NCBI RefSeq assembly: GCF_004403515.1
Contig: NZ_SOHH01000053.1
Span: 27,150-91,149 of the forward strand
Length of the DNA stretch: 64,000 nucleotides
Direction: 5' to 3'
From: Cryobacterium fucosi
GTDB lineage: Bacteria > Actinomycetota > Actinomycetes > Actinomycetales > Microbacteriaceae
The position numbers were made by a program, and so were the translations under genes. Below the pieces are notes generated by a model, which had not been told where the DNA came from, ran no database searches, and was given only the letters and a program-made list of their open reading frames with translations. Below are positions 46,262 to 56,758 of the stretch, piece by piece (position 1 is the first letter of the stretch; each line of letters starts with the position of its first letter).

Positions 46262-46283
46262 ACCAACCGATCGTTCAGTTAGT
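46262..46283. promoter_or_regulatory. PaaR-type operator between paaA and paaK
   Basis: A 22-bp imperfect palindrome runs from ACCAACCGATCG to TTCAGTTAGT; 16 of its 22 positions agree with its own reverse complement. The pattern ACYAACYG...CRGTTRGT is the kind of site reported for TetR-type PaaR repressors of Actinobacteria. On the plus strand it fills the spacer between a candidate -35 box TTTACC (46259-46264) and -10 box TATATG (46283-46288), so a bound repressor would block the paaK promoter. Repression of paaA from the same site is likely. Confidence 0.7.
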
Positions 46284-46349
46284 ATATGGTTTCCCTACTA
46301 GCCCGGCAACCGTTCGCCGGGCCACGCGGAACTCAATGAGGAGAACCAC

Positions 46350-47690
46350 ATGACGGATGCTGCAGCCCCCTCGTCGACGATGAGCAAGACCCGCCTGCAC
46401 GCTCCGGCCCGGGACGAGCTCGACCCGGAGGAGCGCATGTCGCGGGACGAGCTGCAGGCCCTGCAGTTGCGGCGCCTGCAGAAGACGGTGCGCCTGGCCT
46501 ACGCGAACGTGCCGCTGTACACCCGCAAGTTCGATGCGGCGGGCGTGCATCCCGACGACATCCGCACCCTCGACGACGTGAACCTGCTGCCGTTCACCAC
46601 CAAGGACGATCTGCGGGTCTCCTACCCGTTCGGCATGTTCGCCGTGCCGATGGACCAGGTCGCGCGCATCCACACCTCCTCCGGTACCACCGGTCTGCCC
46701 ACGGTCGTCGGCTACACGAAGAACGACCTCGCGATGTGGGCGGGGCTCGTCGCCCGCAGCCTCCGCGCCTCCGGCGTGCGGCCGGGCATGCGGGTGCACA
46801 ACGCCTACGGCTACGGCCTCTTCACCGGCGGGCTCGGCGCGCACGCCGGCATCGAGGCGCTCGGGGCCACGGTCATCCCGATGTCGGGCGGCCAGACCAA
46901 CAAGCAGGTCAAGATGATCCAGGACTTCGAGCCCGACGTCATCATGTCCACCCCCAGCTACCTGCTCACGATCACGGATGCCATGGTCGCGGCCGGCATG
47001 GACCCCCGCAGGTCGAGCCTCAAGGCCGGGATCCTCGGTGCGGAGCCCTGGACAAACCAGATGCGGCTCGAGCTCGAGGACCGCCTCGACTTCGACGCCC
47101 TGGACATCTACGGGCTCAGCGAGGTCATGGGCCCCGGCGTGGGCAACGAGTGCATCGAGACGAAGGACGGCCCGCACCTCTGGGAAGACAACTTCCTGCC
47201 CGAGGTCATCGACGGCGACACCGGGCTCGTGCTCCCCGACGGAACCCCGGGTGAGCTCGTCTTCACCTCCCTGACCAAGGAGGCGTTCCCGGTCATCCGG
47301 TACCGCACCCGAGACCTCACCCGGCTGCTGCCCGGCTCGGCCCGTCCCGGAATGCGCCGGATGGAGAAGATCACCGGCCGCAACGACGACATGATCATCC
47401 TCCGCGGGGTCAACCTGTTCCCGACCCAGATCGAGGAGATCGTGCTCGGAATCCCGAATCTGTCGCCGCACTTCGTGATCGAGTTGACCCGGCCGAACCG
47501 GATGGACGAGCTGACGGTGAAGATCGAACGGCACGAGCACGCGAGCGACCGGGCCTCCGACATCGCCAGCGCACTGCTGATCCACCGGGTCAAGGACCTG
47601 ATCGGGTCGAGCGTGAGCGTGCTGATCGTCGAACCGGGCACGCTCGAGCGCAGCACGGGCAAGCACAAGCGTGTCTACGACCTCCGGTGA
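46350..47690 (+). CDS. paaK: Phenylacetate-CoA ligase
   Basis: The 446-residue AMP-forming ligase activates phenylacetate to phenylacetyl-CoA, the substrate of the neighbouring epoxidase. Visible motifs are the P-loop IHTSSGTTGLPTVVGY, YGLSEVMGPGVGNEC, YRTRDLTRLLPG and the C-terminal hinge TGRNDDMIILRGVNLFPTQIE. GAGGAG precedes the ATG. It is divergent from paaA, and an inverted-repeat element follows its stop. Confidence 0.95.
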   Translation: MTDAAAPSSTMSKTRLHAPARDELDPEERMSRDELQALQLRRLQKTVRLAYANVPLYTRKFDAAGVHPDDIRTLDDVNLLPFTTKDDLRVSYPFGMFAVPMDQVARIHTSSGTTGLPTVVGYTKNDLAMWAGLVARSLRASGVRPGMRVHNAYGYGLFTGGLGAHAGIEALGATVIPMSGGQTNKQVKMIQDFEPDVIMSTPSYLLTITDAMVAAGMDPRRSSLKAGILGAEPWTNQMRLELEDRLDFDALDIYGLSEVMGPGVGNECIETKDGPHLWEDNFLPEVIDGDTGLVLPDGTPGELVFTSLTKEAFPVIRYRTRDLTRLLPGSARPGMRRMEKITGRNDDMIILRGVNLFPTQIEEIVLGIPNLSPHFVIELTRPNRMDELTVKIERHEHASDRASDIASALLIHRVKDLIGSSVSVLIVEPGTLERSTGKHKRVYDLR

Positions 47691-47701
47691 CGGGCGCCCA
47701 C

Positions 47702-47790
47702 CCGTCGAATTCGACGGAGATTTTGGCCGAATCGTCCCAAAACAGGACTTCCGGGCGCCAAAACACGAAAATCTCCGTCGAATTCGACGG
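47702..47790. repeat. Inverted-repeat element, copy 2 (23-bp arms, 43-nt loop)
   Basis: Left arm 47702-47724 and right arm 47768-47790 are exact reverse complements over 23 bp. Each arm starts or ends with the self-palindrome CCGTCGAATTCGACGG. The centre is 43 nt, exactly as in the copy at 31294-31366, though the centre sequences differ. The element begins 11 nt after the paaK stop and ends 26 nt before the paaR start. Confidence 0.85.
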
Positions 47791-47816
47791 TAACGCCCAT
47801 GAGAGACTGCTCCGTG

Positions 47817-48425
47817 ATGTCTGAACAAGCTCTGACCCGGCGGGGCCGCCCCGGCTACGATCAGCGCGCCATCCTCGAGGTGGCGGTGGCCGCGTTCATC
47901 GAGTTCGGCTACGACGCCACCTCGATGGGCGTGCTCGCGACGCGCCTCGCCCTGTCGAAATCGGCGATCTACCATCATTTCTCGTCGAAGGAGGAGCTGC
48001 TTGAACTCGCCCTTGCCGAGGCCCTGGACGGCCTGGAGGGCGTGCTGACCGACGAGAATGCCCGGGCCGGGCCGGCGATCGACCGGCTCGCCCGAGTGCT
48101 GCGCGGGGCCGTGCAGGTGCTCACCGACCGGCTGCCGTATGTGACCCTGCTCCTGCGGGTGCGCGGAAACACGGATGTCGAACGCTCGGCCCTGTCCAGG
48201 CGGCGCACCTTCGACCGGGCCGTCACGGCCCTCGTCACCCAGGCGCGCGACGAGGGTTCGCTCCGCGGCGACATCGACCCCCGCGTCGTCACCCGGCTGC
48301 TGTTCGGCATGGTCAACTCGATCGCCGAATGGTATCGCCCTGAGGGCCCGGAGGACGCGGCCCAGCTCGCCGACGATGTGCTCGCCGTCGCGCTCGACGG
48401 CCTGCGCGTGTCGGCGCAGAAGTAG
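47817..48425 (+). CDS. paaR: TetR-family regulator, probable PaaR
   Basis: The 202-residue protein has an N-terminal TetR DNA-binding domain (QRAILEVAVAAFIEFGYDAT, then LATRLALSKSAIYHHFSSKE) and a ligand domain with the TetR_C-type ending. It lies just after paaK and beside the paa operator, so it is probably the phenylacetyl-CoA-responsive repressor. The start at 47817 is the second ATG, chosen because the mature helix-turn-helix begins shortly after; no strong ribosome site is seen for any start. Confidence 0.85.
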   Translation: MSEQALTRRGRPGYDQRAILEVAVAAFIEFGYDATSMGVLATRLALSKSAIYHHFSSKEELLELALAEALDGLEGVLTDENARAGPAIDRLARVLRGAVQVLTDRLPYVTLLLRVRGNTDVERSALSRRRTFDRAVTALVTQARDEGSLRGDIDPRVVTRLLFGMVNSIAEWYRPEGPEDAAQLADDVLAVALDGLRVSAQK

Positions 48426-48446
48426 TTTCTCGGTGGTAGGGCTTCC

Positions 48447-48605
48447 GGTGGTCGAGCCTATCGAGACCCCTGTCCCGGTCTCGACAGGCTCGACCACCGT
48501 GCGGGCTCGACCACCGTGCGCGCTCGACCACCGTGCAGGCTCGACCACCGGTCTCGACAGGCCCGACCGCCGTGCGGGCTCGACCACCGTCCAGGCCCGA
48601 CCACC
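48447..48605. repeat. REP-type hairpin and tandem GCTCGACCACCG units
   Basis: A 22-bp stem (GGTCGAGCCTATCGAGACC against GGTCTCGACAGGCTCGACC) with a 7-nt loop lies at 48447-48498. It is followed by at least five 14- to 17-nt units related to GGCTCGACCACCGTGC, including a second GGTCTCGACAGGCCCGACC arm. The block fills the space between paaR and paaI and would lie in the leader of paaI. Confidence 0.75.
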
Positions 48606-48613
48606 GCAACGGA

Positions 48614-49024
48614 ATGAGAATCGTGAACGACAGCTGGAAAATCACCCTCGGCGAACTCGACCTGAAGATGGGCGTGACGATTCTCGAGCAGTCCGCCGAA
48701 CGCGTCGTGGCGACGATGCCGGTGGAGGGCAACCGGCAGTCGTTCGGGCTGCTGCACGGCGGGGCATCCGTCGCCTTCGCCGAGGCACTCGGCTCGTGGG
48801 CCGCGGTCATCCACGCCGGCCCCGGCCGTTCCGCCGTGGGCCTCGACATCAACGCCACTCACCACCTCGCGGCGCGGGAGGGCATCGTGACCGGGGTGGC
48901 CACGGCCATCCGGCTGGGCCGCACCATCGCATCCCATGAGATCGTGATCAGCGATGACCAGGGCCGCAGACTCTGCACCGCACGGATCACCAACCTCATC
49001 GTCGACGCGCCCGGCCGGCCATAA
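48614..49024 (+). CDS. paaI: Hotdog-fold acyl-CoA thioesterase, PaaI-like
   Basis: The 136-residue protein is a single hotdog domain with the active-site segment FGLLHGGASVAFAEALGSWAA, which holds the conserved HGG and Glu of the PaaI family. It probably hydrolyses phenylacetyl-CoA or ring-opened CoA esters to free CoA when the pathway stalls. ATG at 48614 has no strong ribosome site, and a GTG at 48623 is an alternative start. The reading frame begins right after the REP-type block. Confidence 0.85.
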   Translation: MRIVNDSWKITLGELDLKMGVTILEQSAERVVATMPVEGNRQSFGLLHGGASVAFAEALGSWAAVIHAGPGRSAVGLDINATHHLAAREGIVTGVATAIRLGRTIASHEIVISDDQGRRLCTARITNLIVDAPGRP

Positions 49025-49066
49025 TCGGCCAACCCGGCGCGAGACCGGTGGACTAGTCTCCCGTAC

Positions 49067-49411
49067 ATGAACGCTTCGCACCCCGACCGGGAACCCCGGC
49101 CCACACCCGGGAGCGACGCCCGGTGGACATTCCTGACCAACCACGCGCACGTTCTCGTCACGATCGCGCGGGATCCGCAATGCCGGATGCGCGAGGTGGC
49201 TTCCCGGGTGGGCGTCACCGAGCGCGGCGCCCAGAAGATCGTCGCCGACCTCGTGGCGGACGGCTACATCACGAGAACCAGGGTCGGGCGCCGGAACAGC
49301 TATCAGATCGCCACCGGGAGGCCGTTCCGGCATCCGGTGACCGACGGCCACGAACTTGACGAATTGCTCACCGTGCTGGTGCCGATCCCACCCCGAACAC
49401 TGGACACATGA
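49067..49411 (+). CDS. Winged-helix transcriptional regulator
   Basis: The 114-residue protein is a single winged helix-turn-helix: LTNHAHVLVTIARDPQCRMR, then EVASRVGVTERGAQKIVADL as the recognition helix region, and GYITRTRVGRRNSYQIA as the wing. It resembles the short MarR/ArsR-like regulators common in Actinobacteria. It lies 76 nt before the universal stress protein gene and may control it and the P-type ATPase. No ligand site can be seen. Confidence 0.82.
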   Translation: MNASHPDREPRPTPGSDARWTFLTNHAHVLVTIARDPQCRMREVASRVGVTERGAQKIVADLVADGYITRTRVGRRNSYQIATGRPFRHPVTDGHELDELLTVLVPIPPRTLDT

Positions 49412-49487
49412 ACTGGAGTTCACTAATCTGGAGAGTGTTCTGATCGTTCTGCCACACTCGTCATCCAGTTCGGAGAGTCAGTCAGCC

Positions 49488-49988
49488 GTGAGCACCGAAG
49501 GCATCATCCCAGCAGGCATCCCGGAAGCCCCACCGTCCCCAGCGCCGGCGGGCAGCATCGTGGTCGGGCACGACGGTTCGACCGATGCGGATTACGCGCT
49601 CACCACCGCGCTCGGGCTCGCCGATCAGCTGCACGCCCCGGTCGTGATCGTGCGCGCGTGGTCGATCGACACCGCCCCCAGGCCCGCGAACTGGGAGTTC
49701 GGCTACGTCTCGTCGTTCGCCGAATACTCGGAGGCGGTTCGGGCCGCGCTGATCGAGGACACCGCAGCGTCGATGCACGCATTCCCCGACGTGAGCGTCG
49801 ACTACCGGGCTGTGCACTCCGGGGCGGCGCGGAGTCTGATCGAGGCCTCGCGGGAGGCGCGCATGCTCGTGGTGGGCTCCCGTGGCCGCGGCAACCTGGC
49901 CGGCCTCCTGCTCGGCTCGGTCAGCGACCAGTGCGCCCGGCTCGCGGTCTGCCCGGTGCTGGTGACGCGCAAGCGCCCGGGACGCTGA
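49488..49988 (+). CDS. Universal stress protein
   Basis: The 166-residue UspA-type protein has the N-terminal strand IVVGHDGSTDADYALTTAL and the ATP-binding motif VGSRGRGNLAGLLLGSVS near the C-terminus, so it is of the nucleotide-binding class. GTG at 49488 is chosen with GGAGAG upstream at slightly long spacing; the frame is open further upstream without a better start. It lies 9 nt before the P-type ATPase gene and is likely co-transcribed with it, a pairing seen in stress or low-oxygen regulons of Actinobacteria. Confidence 0.85.
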   Translation: MSTEGIIPAGIPEAPPSPAPAGSIVVGHDGSTDADYALTTALGLADQLHAPVVIVRAWSIDTAPRPANWEFGYVSSFAEYSEAVRAALIEDTAASMHAFPDVSVDYRAVHSGAARSLIEASREARMLVVGSRGRGNLAGLLLGSVSDQCARLAVCPVLVTRKRPGR

Positions 49989-49997
49989 CCCGGCCGG

Positions 49998-52754
<2,757 letters not shown>

Positions 52755-52773
52755 GGCCTCCAGCGGGGAACGC

Positions 52774-52811
52774 GGGAGGGGCACCCACCGGCAACGGTGG
52801 ATGCCCCTCCC
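52774..52811. terminator. Bidirectional terminator hairpin
   Basis: A 17-bp stem starting GGGAGGGGCACCCACCG and closing with CGGTGGATGCCCCTCCC encloses the GCAA tetraloop; a single position mispairs. It lies between the convergent ATPase and RNA helicase genes. No long T-run follows, which is common for actinobacterial terminators. Confidence 0.85.
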
Positions 52812-52835
52812 GGGTCGTGCTGGTGTTGGTGCGGG

Positions 52836-54962
52836 CTAGCTGTCCGCGAGATCGCGAACGGCCGCGTCGCCGGGGGCGGCGCTGGTGAAGCTGGCCTCGA
52901 TCTCGGCGCGGCCCAGCAGCTCGTCCATCCGGCGTCGACGCTGCTTCGGGATGAGCGTGACGACGGTGCCGGACTTGCCGGCGCGGCCGGTGCGGCCCGA
53001 GCGGTGCAGGTAGGTCTTGTACTCGTCGGGAGCGTCGGCCTGGATGACCAGGTCGATGTCGTCAACGTGGATGCCGCGAGCCGCGACATCCGTTGCCACC
53101 AGCACGTTGACCCGACCGCTGGTCAGCATCTGCAGGTTGCGGGTGCGGCGGGCCTGGTTCAGGTCGCCGTGCAGGCTGGTGGCCTTCACGCCGGCGTCTT
53201 CGAGCTGCTCGGCGAGCTGCTCGGCGTAGGCACGGGTGCGCGAGAAGATCAGCGTCTTGCCCTGGCGGTCGACGAGCTGGCCGATGATGGCGCTCTTGTC
53301 ACGGTGCTCGATCATGAGCACGCGGTGGTCGATCGTGGAGGAGGCCTGGTCTTCACCGGCAACCTCGTGCACGGCCGGGTTGGTCAGGAACTCCTTGACC
53401 AGCTGGGCGACGCCCTTGTCGAGGGTGGCCGAGAAGAGCAGCTTCTGGCCGCCCTTCTTGGTCAGACGCAGGATGCGCTGAACCGGCTCGAGGAAGCCCA
53501 GGTCGCACATGTAGTCGGCCTCGTCGAGGACGGTGACGACGACCTCGCTGAGGTCGAGGCGACCCTGCTCGATGAGGTCCTCGATGCGGCCGGCGGTGCC
53601 GATGATGATGTCCACGCCGCGCTGGAGGGCGCTGACCTGGCGGTACTGCGGCACGCCGCCGTAGATCTGGGTGGTGAAGAGGCCGACGCTGCGGGCGATG
53701 GGCTGGATGGTGCGGTCGATCTGCAGGGCCAGCTCACGCGTCGGGGCCAGGATGAGCGCGCGAGGCTTGCGGGCCATCTTGCGGTCCTTGGCGCCGTTGT
53801 TCTCCAGCAGCTTCTCCACGAGGGGAGCACCGAAGGCGATGGTCTTGCCTGAACCGGTCTTGCCACGGCCGAGCACGTCGCGGCCGGCGAGGACATCCGG
53901 GATGGTCGCGGCCTGGATCGGGAACGGAGTGGCGGCGCCGAGGGTGGCGAGCTCGCGGACGATGTTCTCGCCGAGACCCAGGTCCCCGAAGGTCACGCCG
54001 ACGACTTCAGCAGCCGTCGTCGCGATGGCTTCGAGGCGCTCGAGAACCACGTCGTCACCAGCGGCGAAGTGCGCCTTGGTGTCGCGGCTCGGGTAGAAGT
54101 TGCTGGAGTGGCCGCCGTCGTCGTGCGAACGGTTCGGGCGGTCGGAGTGCGAACGCTCCGGACGGTCACCGTAGGACGGACGGTCGGAGTTCGAACGCGC
54201 CGGACGGTCACCATAGGAGGGACGCTCGTTGTTGTATGCGGGACGATCCGTGCGCGGGGCGCGGTCGCCGTAAGACGGACGCTCGGTACGAGCGGAACGG
54301 TCGCCATAGGACGGACGGTCGTTGTTGTATGCGGGACGATCCGTGCGCGGGGCGCGGTCGCCGTACGCCGGACGATCCGTGCGCGGAGCGCGGTCACCGT
54401 ACGCCGGACGCTCGGTACGAGCGGAACGGTCGCCATAGGACGGACGGTCGTTGTTGTAAGCCGGACGCTCCGTGCGGGCACGGTCGTTGTACGACGGACG
54501 CTCGGTGTTGCTGTGGGTCGGGCGATCCGTGCGCGGGGCACCGTTGTACGACGGGCGGTCGCTGTTGTAGGCCGGGCGGTCCGTGCGGGGGCGGTCGTTG
54601 TTGTAGGCCGGACGATCCGTGCGGGGACGGTCGTTGTTGTAGGCCGGACGGTCGGTGCGAGCCGGACGGTCGCCGTAGGCGGGACGCTCCGAGCGCTGGC
54701 CGTAGGCCGGGCGGTCGTTGCCGTAGGCGGGACGGTCGTTGGTCGGGCGGCCGGCGGCACGGTCCGCGCGCTCTCCGGCGTTCCAGCGGGCCTTCTTCGG
54801 CGCCGCGGCGTCGTCATGGTGGCCGCGGTGTCCGGGGCTCTTGCTGCCAGGGGCGCTGCCGCCGCGTGCGGGGCCGCCCTTGGACGGTCCACCCTTGGCG
54901 GAGTACTTGGGATCGAAATTCTTGTTCGAACGGCCGACGGCCGGATTCTTGCTATTGGGCAT
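52836..54962 (-). CDS. DEAD-box RNA helicase with long repetitive N-terminal tail
   Basis: The 708-residue protein begins with about 290 residues of low complexity, including tandem Tyr/Arg/Asp repeats such as DRPAYNNDRPSYGDRSARTE. A DEAD-box core follows: Q-motif region FPIQAATIPDVLAGRD, Walker A GKTGSGKT, DEAD in VLDEADYMCDLG, SATLDK and HRSGRTGRAGKSG. It should unwind RNA in ribosome assembly or mRNA decay, often at low temperature. ATG at 54962 follows AGGAA by 7 nt. A 170-nt upstream gap may encode a long leader. The tail is expected to be disordered and to bind RNA. Confidence 0.93.
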   Translation of the reverse strand: MPNSKNPAVGRSNKNFDPKYSAKGGPSKGGPARGGSAPGSKSPGHRGHHDDAAAPKKARWNAGERADRAAGRPTNDRPAYGNDRPAYGQRSERPAYGDRPARTDRPAYNNDRPRTDRPAYNNDRPRTDRPAYNSDRPSYNGAPRTDRPTHSNTERPSYNDRARTERPAYNNDRPSYGDRSARTERPAYGDRAPRTDRPAYGDRAPRTDRPAYNNDRPSYGDRSARTERPSYGDRAPRTDRPAYNNERPSYGDRPARSNSDRPSYGDRPERSHSDRPNRSHDDGGHSSNFYPSRDTKAHFAAGDDVVLERLEAIATTAAEVVGVTFGDLGLGENIVRELATLGAATPFPIQAATIPDVLAGRDVLGRGKTGSGKTIAFGAPLVEKLLENNGAKDRKMARKPRALILAPTRELALQIDRTIQPIARSVGLFTTQIYGGVPQYRQVSALQRGVDIIIGTAGRIEDLIEQGRLDLSEVVVTVLDEADYMCDLGFLEPVQRILRLTKKGGQKLLFSATLDKGVAQLVKEFLTNPAVHEVAGEDQASSTIDHRVLMIEHRDKSAIIGQLVDRQGKTLIFSRTRAYAEQLAEQLEDAGVKATSLHGDLNQARRTRNLQMLTSGRVNVLVATDVAARGIHVDDIDLVIQADAPDEYKTYLHRSGRTGRAGKSGTVVTLIPKQRRRRMDELLGRAEIEASFTSAAPGDAAVRDLADS
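54120..54760. repeat. Tandem repeats encoding the Tyr/Arg-rich helicase tail
   Basis: Units of 21 to 27 bp ending in motifs such as GTCGTTGTTGTAGGCCGG recur about 20 times. Two blocks of about 55 bp near 54218 and 54312 are almost identical, which points to recent duplication. All units keep the reading frame. Confidence 0.85.
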
Positions 54963-55233
54963 GGAATAGTTCCTGGGTTGTGTTGAGTACATGGCAGAAC
55001 GACGACGCACATGCGCGACGCAACCTGAGAACCCGGGCAGTCTATGGCCGGGGCCGTTCACATACAGTGATTTTTCACCAGCGGATTACTGGGAAACCGG
55101 CCCATCCTGACTTACAAACCCATCCGCGCACACGTAAAAACTGCGCGGTGTCAAGAGCCGACTACCCCACGTTACCCGATCGATGCCGTAAAGTCACGGC
55201 AGGAACCGTCCCCGAACGTCAAGCCGTCTCAGC

Positions 55234-55869
55234 TCAGTCGGCGATCGGCTTGGGCAAAGGCGTACGCCACATCAGCCAGCCCCACCAGATCTGGGCTGTT
55301 CCGAAGACAACCGCGGACAGCACACCCGCAATCGGCACGAAGGGGCCGACAAGAGCAAGGAAGGCCGGGCCGCTGATTGCGAGAAGTATGCCGGGAGCAC
55401 GGCGGAAGACGCGAGCCCGTGCGGCCGCGAGGCCCAGTATCGCCAACCCCAGGGGCCAGCCGAGCGCGAGGACGCCAGCAGCGATGAACAGTGGCGACGT
55501 CACCAGCGGACCGTCCAGCGCCAGGAGCTCCGGAGCTCGACCCGCCAGCACAGGGAACACGATGGCCTCCACCGCAGCCAGACTGGCCGCCCCGAACACC
55601 CCGACGAGAACGACGATCAGTCCGACCCGGCCCAGTCGGCCCAGTCGCCCCTGATGGACGGCGACCAGTCCGGCAGCGCCGATGAGAGCCAGGATGAACA
55701 CGAGGATACCGATCGCATGCAACGGGGACCATGCCTCGGATTCCCGAACCACTTCGTCGACTGGACGGTCGAAGATACTGGGATGCCACGGCGTTATCGC
55801 TGCGACGAGGAATCCGCTCACCGCCAGCGAAACCGCTGACGCCCGCACCGAAACCGGCAGCCCGTTCAT
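55234..55869 (-). CDS. Hypothetical integral membrane protein
   Basis: The protein of about 211 residues has six hydrophobic segments (ASAVSLAVSGFLVAAITPW, AIGILVFILALIGAAGLVAV, GLIVVLVGVFGAASLAAVEA, SPLFIAAGVLALGWPLGLAI, and a final AVVFGTAQIWWGWLMW). ATG at 55869 is preferred to an upstream ATG because the first span follows it closely. A decayed copy of the same gene lies directly upstream. I recognise no family; both its neighbours and motifs give no function. Confidence 0.7.
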   Translation of the reverse strand: MNGLPVSVRASAVSLAVSGFLVAAITPWHPSIFDRPVDEVVRESEAWSPLHAIGILVFILALIGAAGLVAVHQGRLGRLGRVGLIVVLVGVFGAASLAAVEAIVFPVLAGRAPELLALDGPLVTSPLFIAAGVLALGWPLGLAILGLAAARARVFRRAPGILLAISGPAFLALVGPFVPIAGVLSAVVFGTAQIWWGWLMWRTPLPKPIAD

Positions 55870-55873
55870 GTCG

Positions 55874-56226
55874 TCATAGTACAACCGGTGGTGGGAACTG
55901 TGCGCTGCGCAGCCACATTGCCCGCCTGACAACTGACTTCCACATCAGCCAGCCCCACCAGATCTGGGCCGCGCCGAACACCGCGCCGGATATCATTCCG
56001 GCGAAGGGTACGAAGGGTCCGCCCAGGGCCAGGAATGCCGGGGCCCGCTCGGCCAGCGCCGGAAAAGCCAGAGCCTCGACTGCGCCAAGCCCCACGCCCC
56101 CTATCACGCCGGCGAACGAGAGCACCAGGCCCACACCCCGTCGAGCTTGCGCAGCTTGTCCCCATGCACAGCGACGAGGCCGGAGGCGCCGATGAACGCC
56201 AGAGGCAGGGCAGGGCAGAGGCCCAC
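55874..56226 (-). pseudogene. Decayed, internally deleted paralogue of the adjacent membrane protein
   Basis: One frame reads ALPLAFIGASGLVAVHGDKL, matching the start of the third segment of the intact gene next door. After a frameshift near 56120 a second frame reads GVGLVLSFAGVIGG and AVEALAFPALAERAP, then LALGGPFVPFAGMISGAVFG and AQIWWGWLMW. About 60 residues present in the intact protein are missing exactly between its two similar stretches LALDGP and LALVGP. The 5' third is absent and no start codon exists. Confidence 0.75.
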
Positions 56227-56248
56227 GTTCTCCGTCTAGTCTGTTTCC

Positions 56249-56758
56249 ATGCTGACGACCATTACGATCGAGTCGCCGAGGCAGCCCGGGATCGGCGCCC
56301 TGCTCCGCCAGAGCGCCGAGTACGCGCAGTCCCTCTACCCGCCCGAGAGCAACTTCCTGCTCGACGTCGACGACCTCGAACTGCCGGGCGTCACCTTCTA
56401 CACGGCGCGGGACGAATCCGGCCTGGCCCTGGGCATCGCCGCGCTCGTGGACCAGGGTGACGGCACCGCCGAGCTGAAACGGATGTTCGTCGACCCGGGC
56501 GCACGCGGCCGCGGCGTCGCCGGCCGCCTGCTCGCGCGGGCCGAAGCGGATGCCCTGGCCGCCGGCATCCGTCGCATCGTGCTGGAGACCGGCCCGCTGA
56601 GCGACGCCGCCCTGTCGTTCTACGCACAGTGCGGCTACCGGGAGATCGCCCAGTTCGGACAGTACGTGGGCGAGGAGTTCAGCGTCTGTTTCGCGAAAGG
56701 CCTCACCCTCCCCGACCGCCCCGAAGCCGACGTGAGCCGCTCGACGGGCACCCGGTGA
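56249..56758 (+). CDS. GNAT-family N-acetyltransferase
   Basis: The 169-residue protein has the acetyl-CoA-binding motif MFVDPGARGRGVAGRLLARA and the later strand-turn YAQCGYREI of GNAT enzymes. The substrate is unknown. Its stop overlaps the GTG start of the FUSC-like gene (GTGA), so the two are translationally coupled. Confidence 0.87.
   Translation: MLTTITIESPRQPGIGALLRQSAEYAQSLYPPESNFLLDVDDLELPGVTFYTARDESGLALGIAALVDQGDGTAELKRMFVDPGARGRGVAGRLLARAEADALAAGIRRIVLETGPLSDAALSFYAQCGYREIAQFGQYVGEEFSVCFAKGLTLPDRPEADVSRSTGTR

Noticed and set aside
46275..48587. Long open frame on the minus strand across paaK and paaR
   Set aside because: It lies opposite two well-supported genes, has no ribosome site and reads as low-complexity Arg/Gly/His sequence; high GC content explains it.
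54120..54760. Possible CRISPR array from regularly spaced GTCGTTGTTGTA motifs
   Set aside because: The repeats are coding, have no unique spacers, and there are no cas genes in the window.
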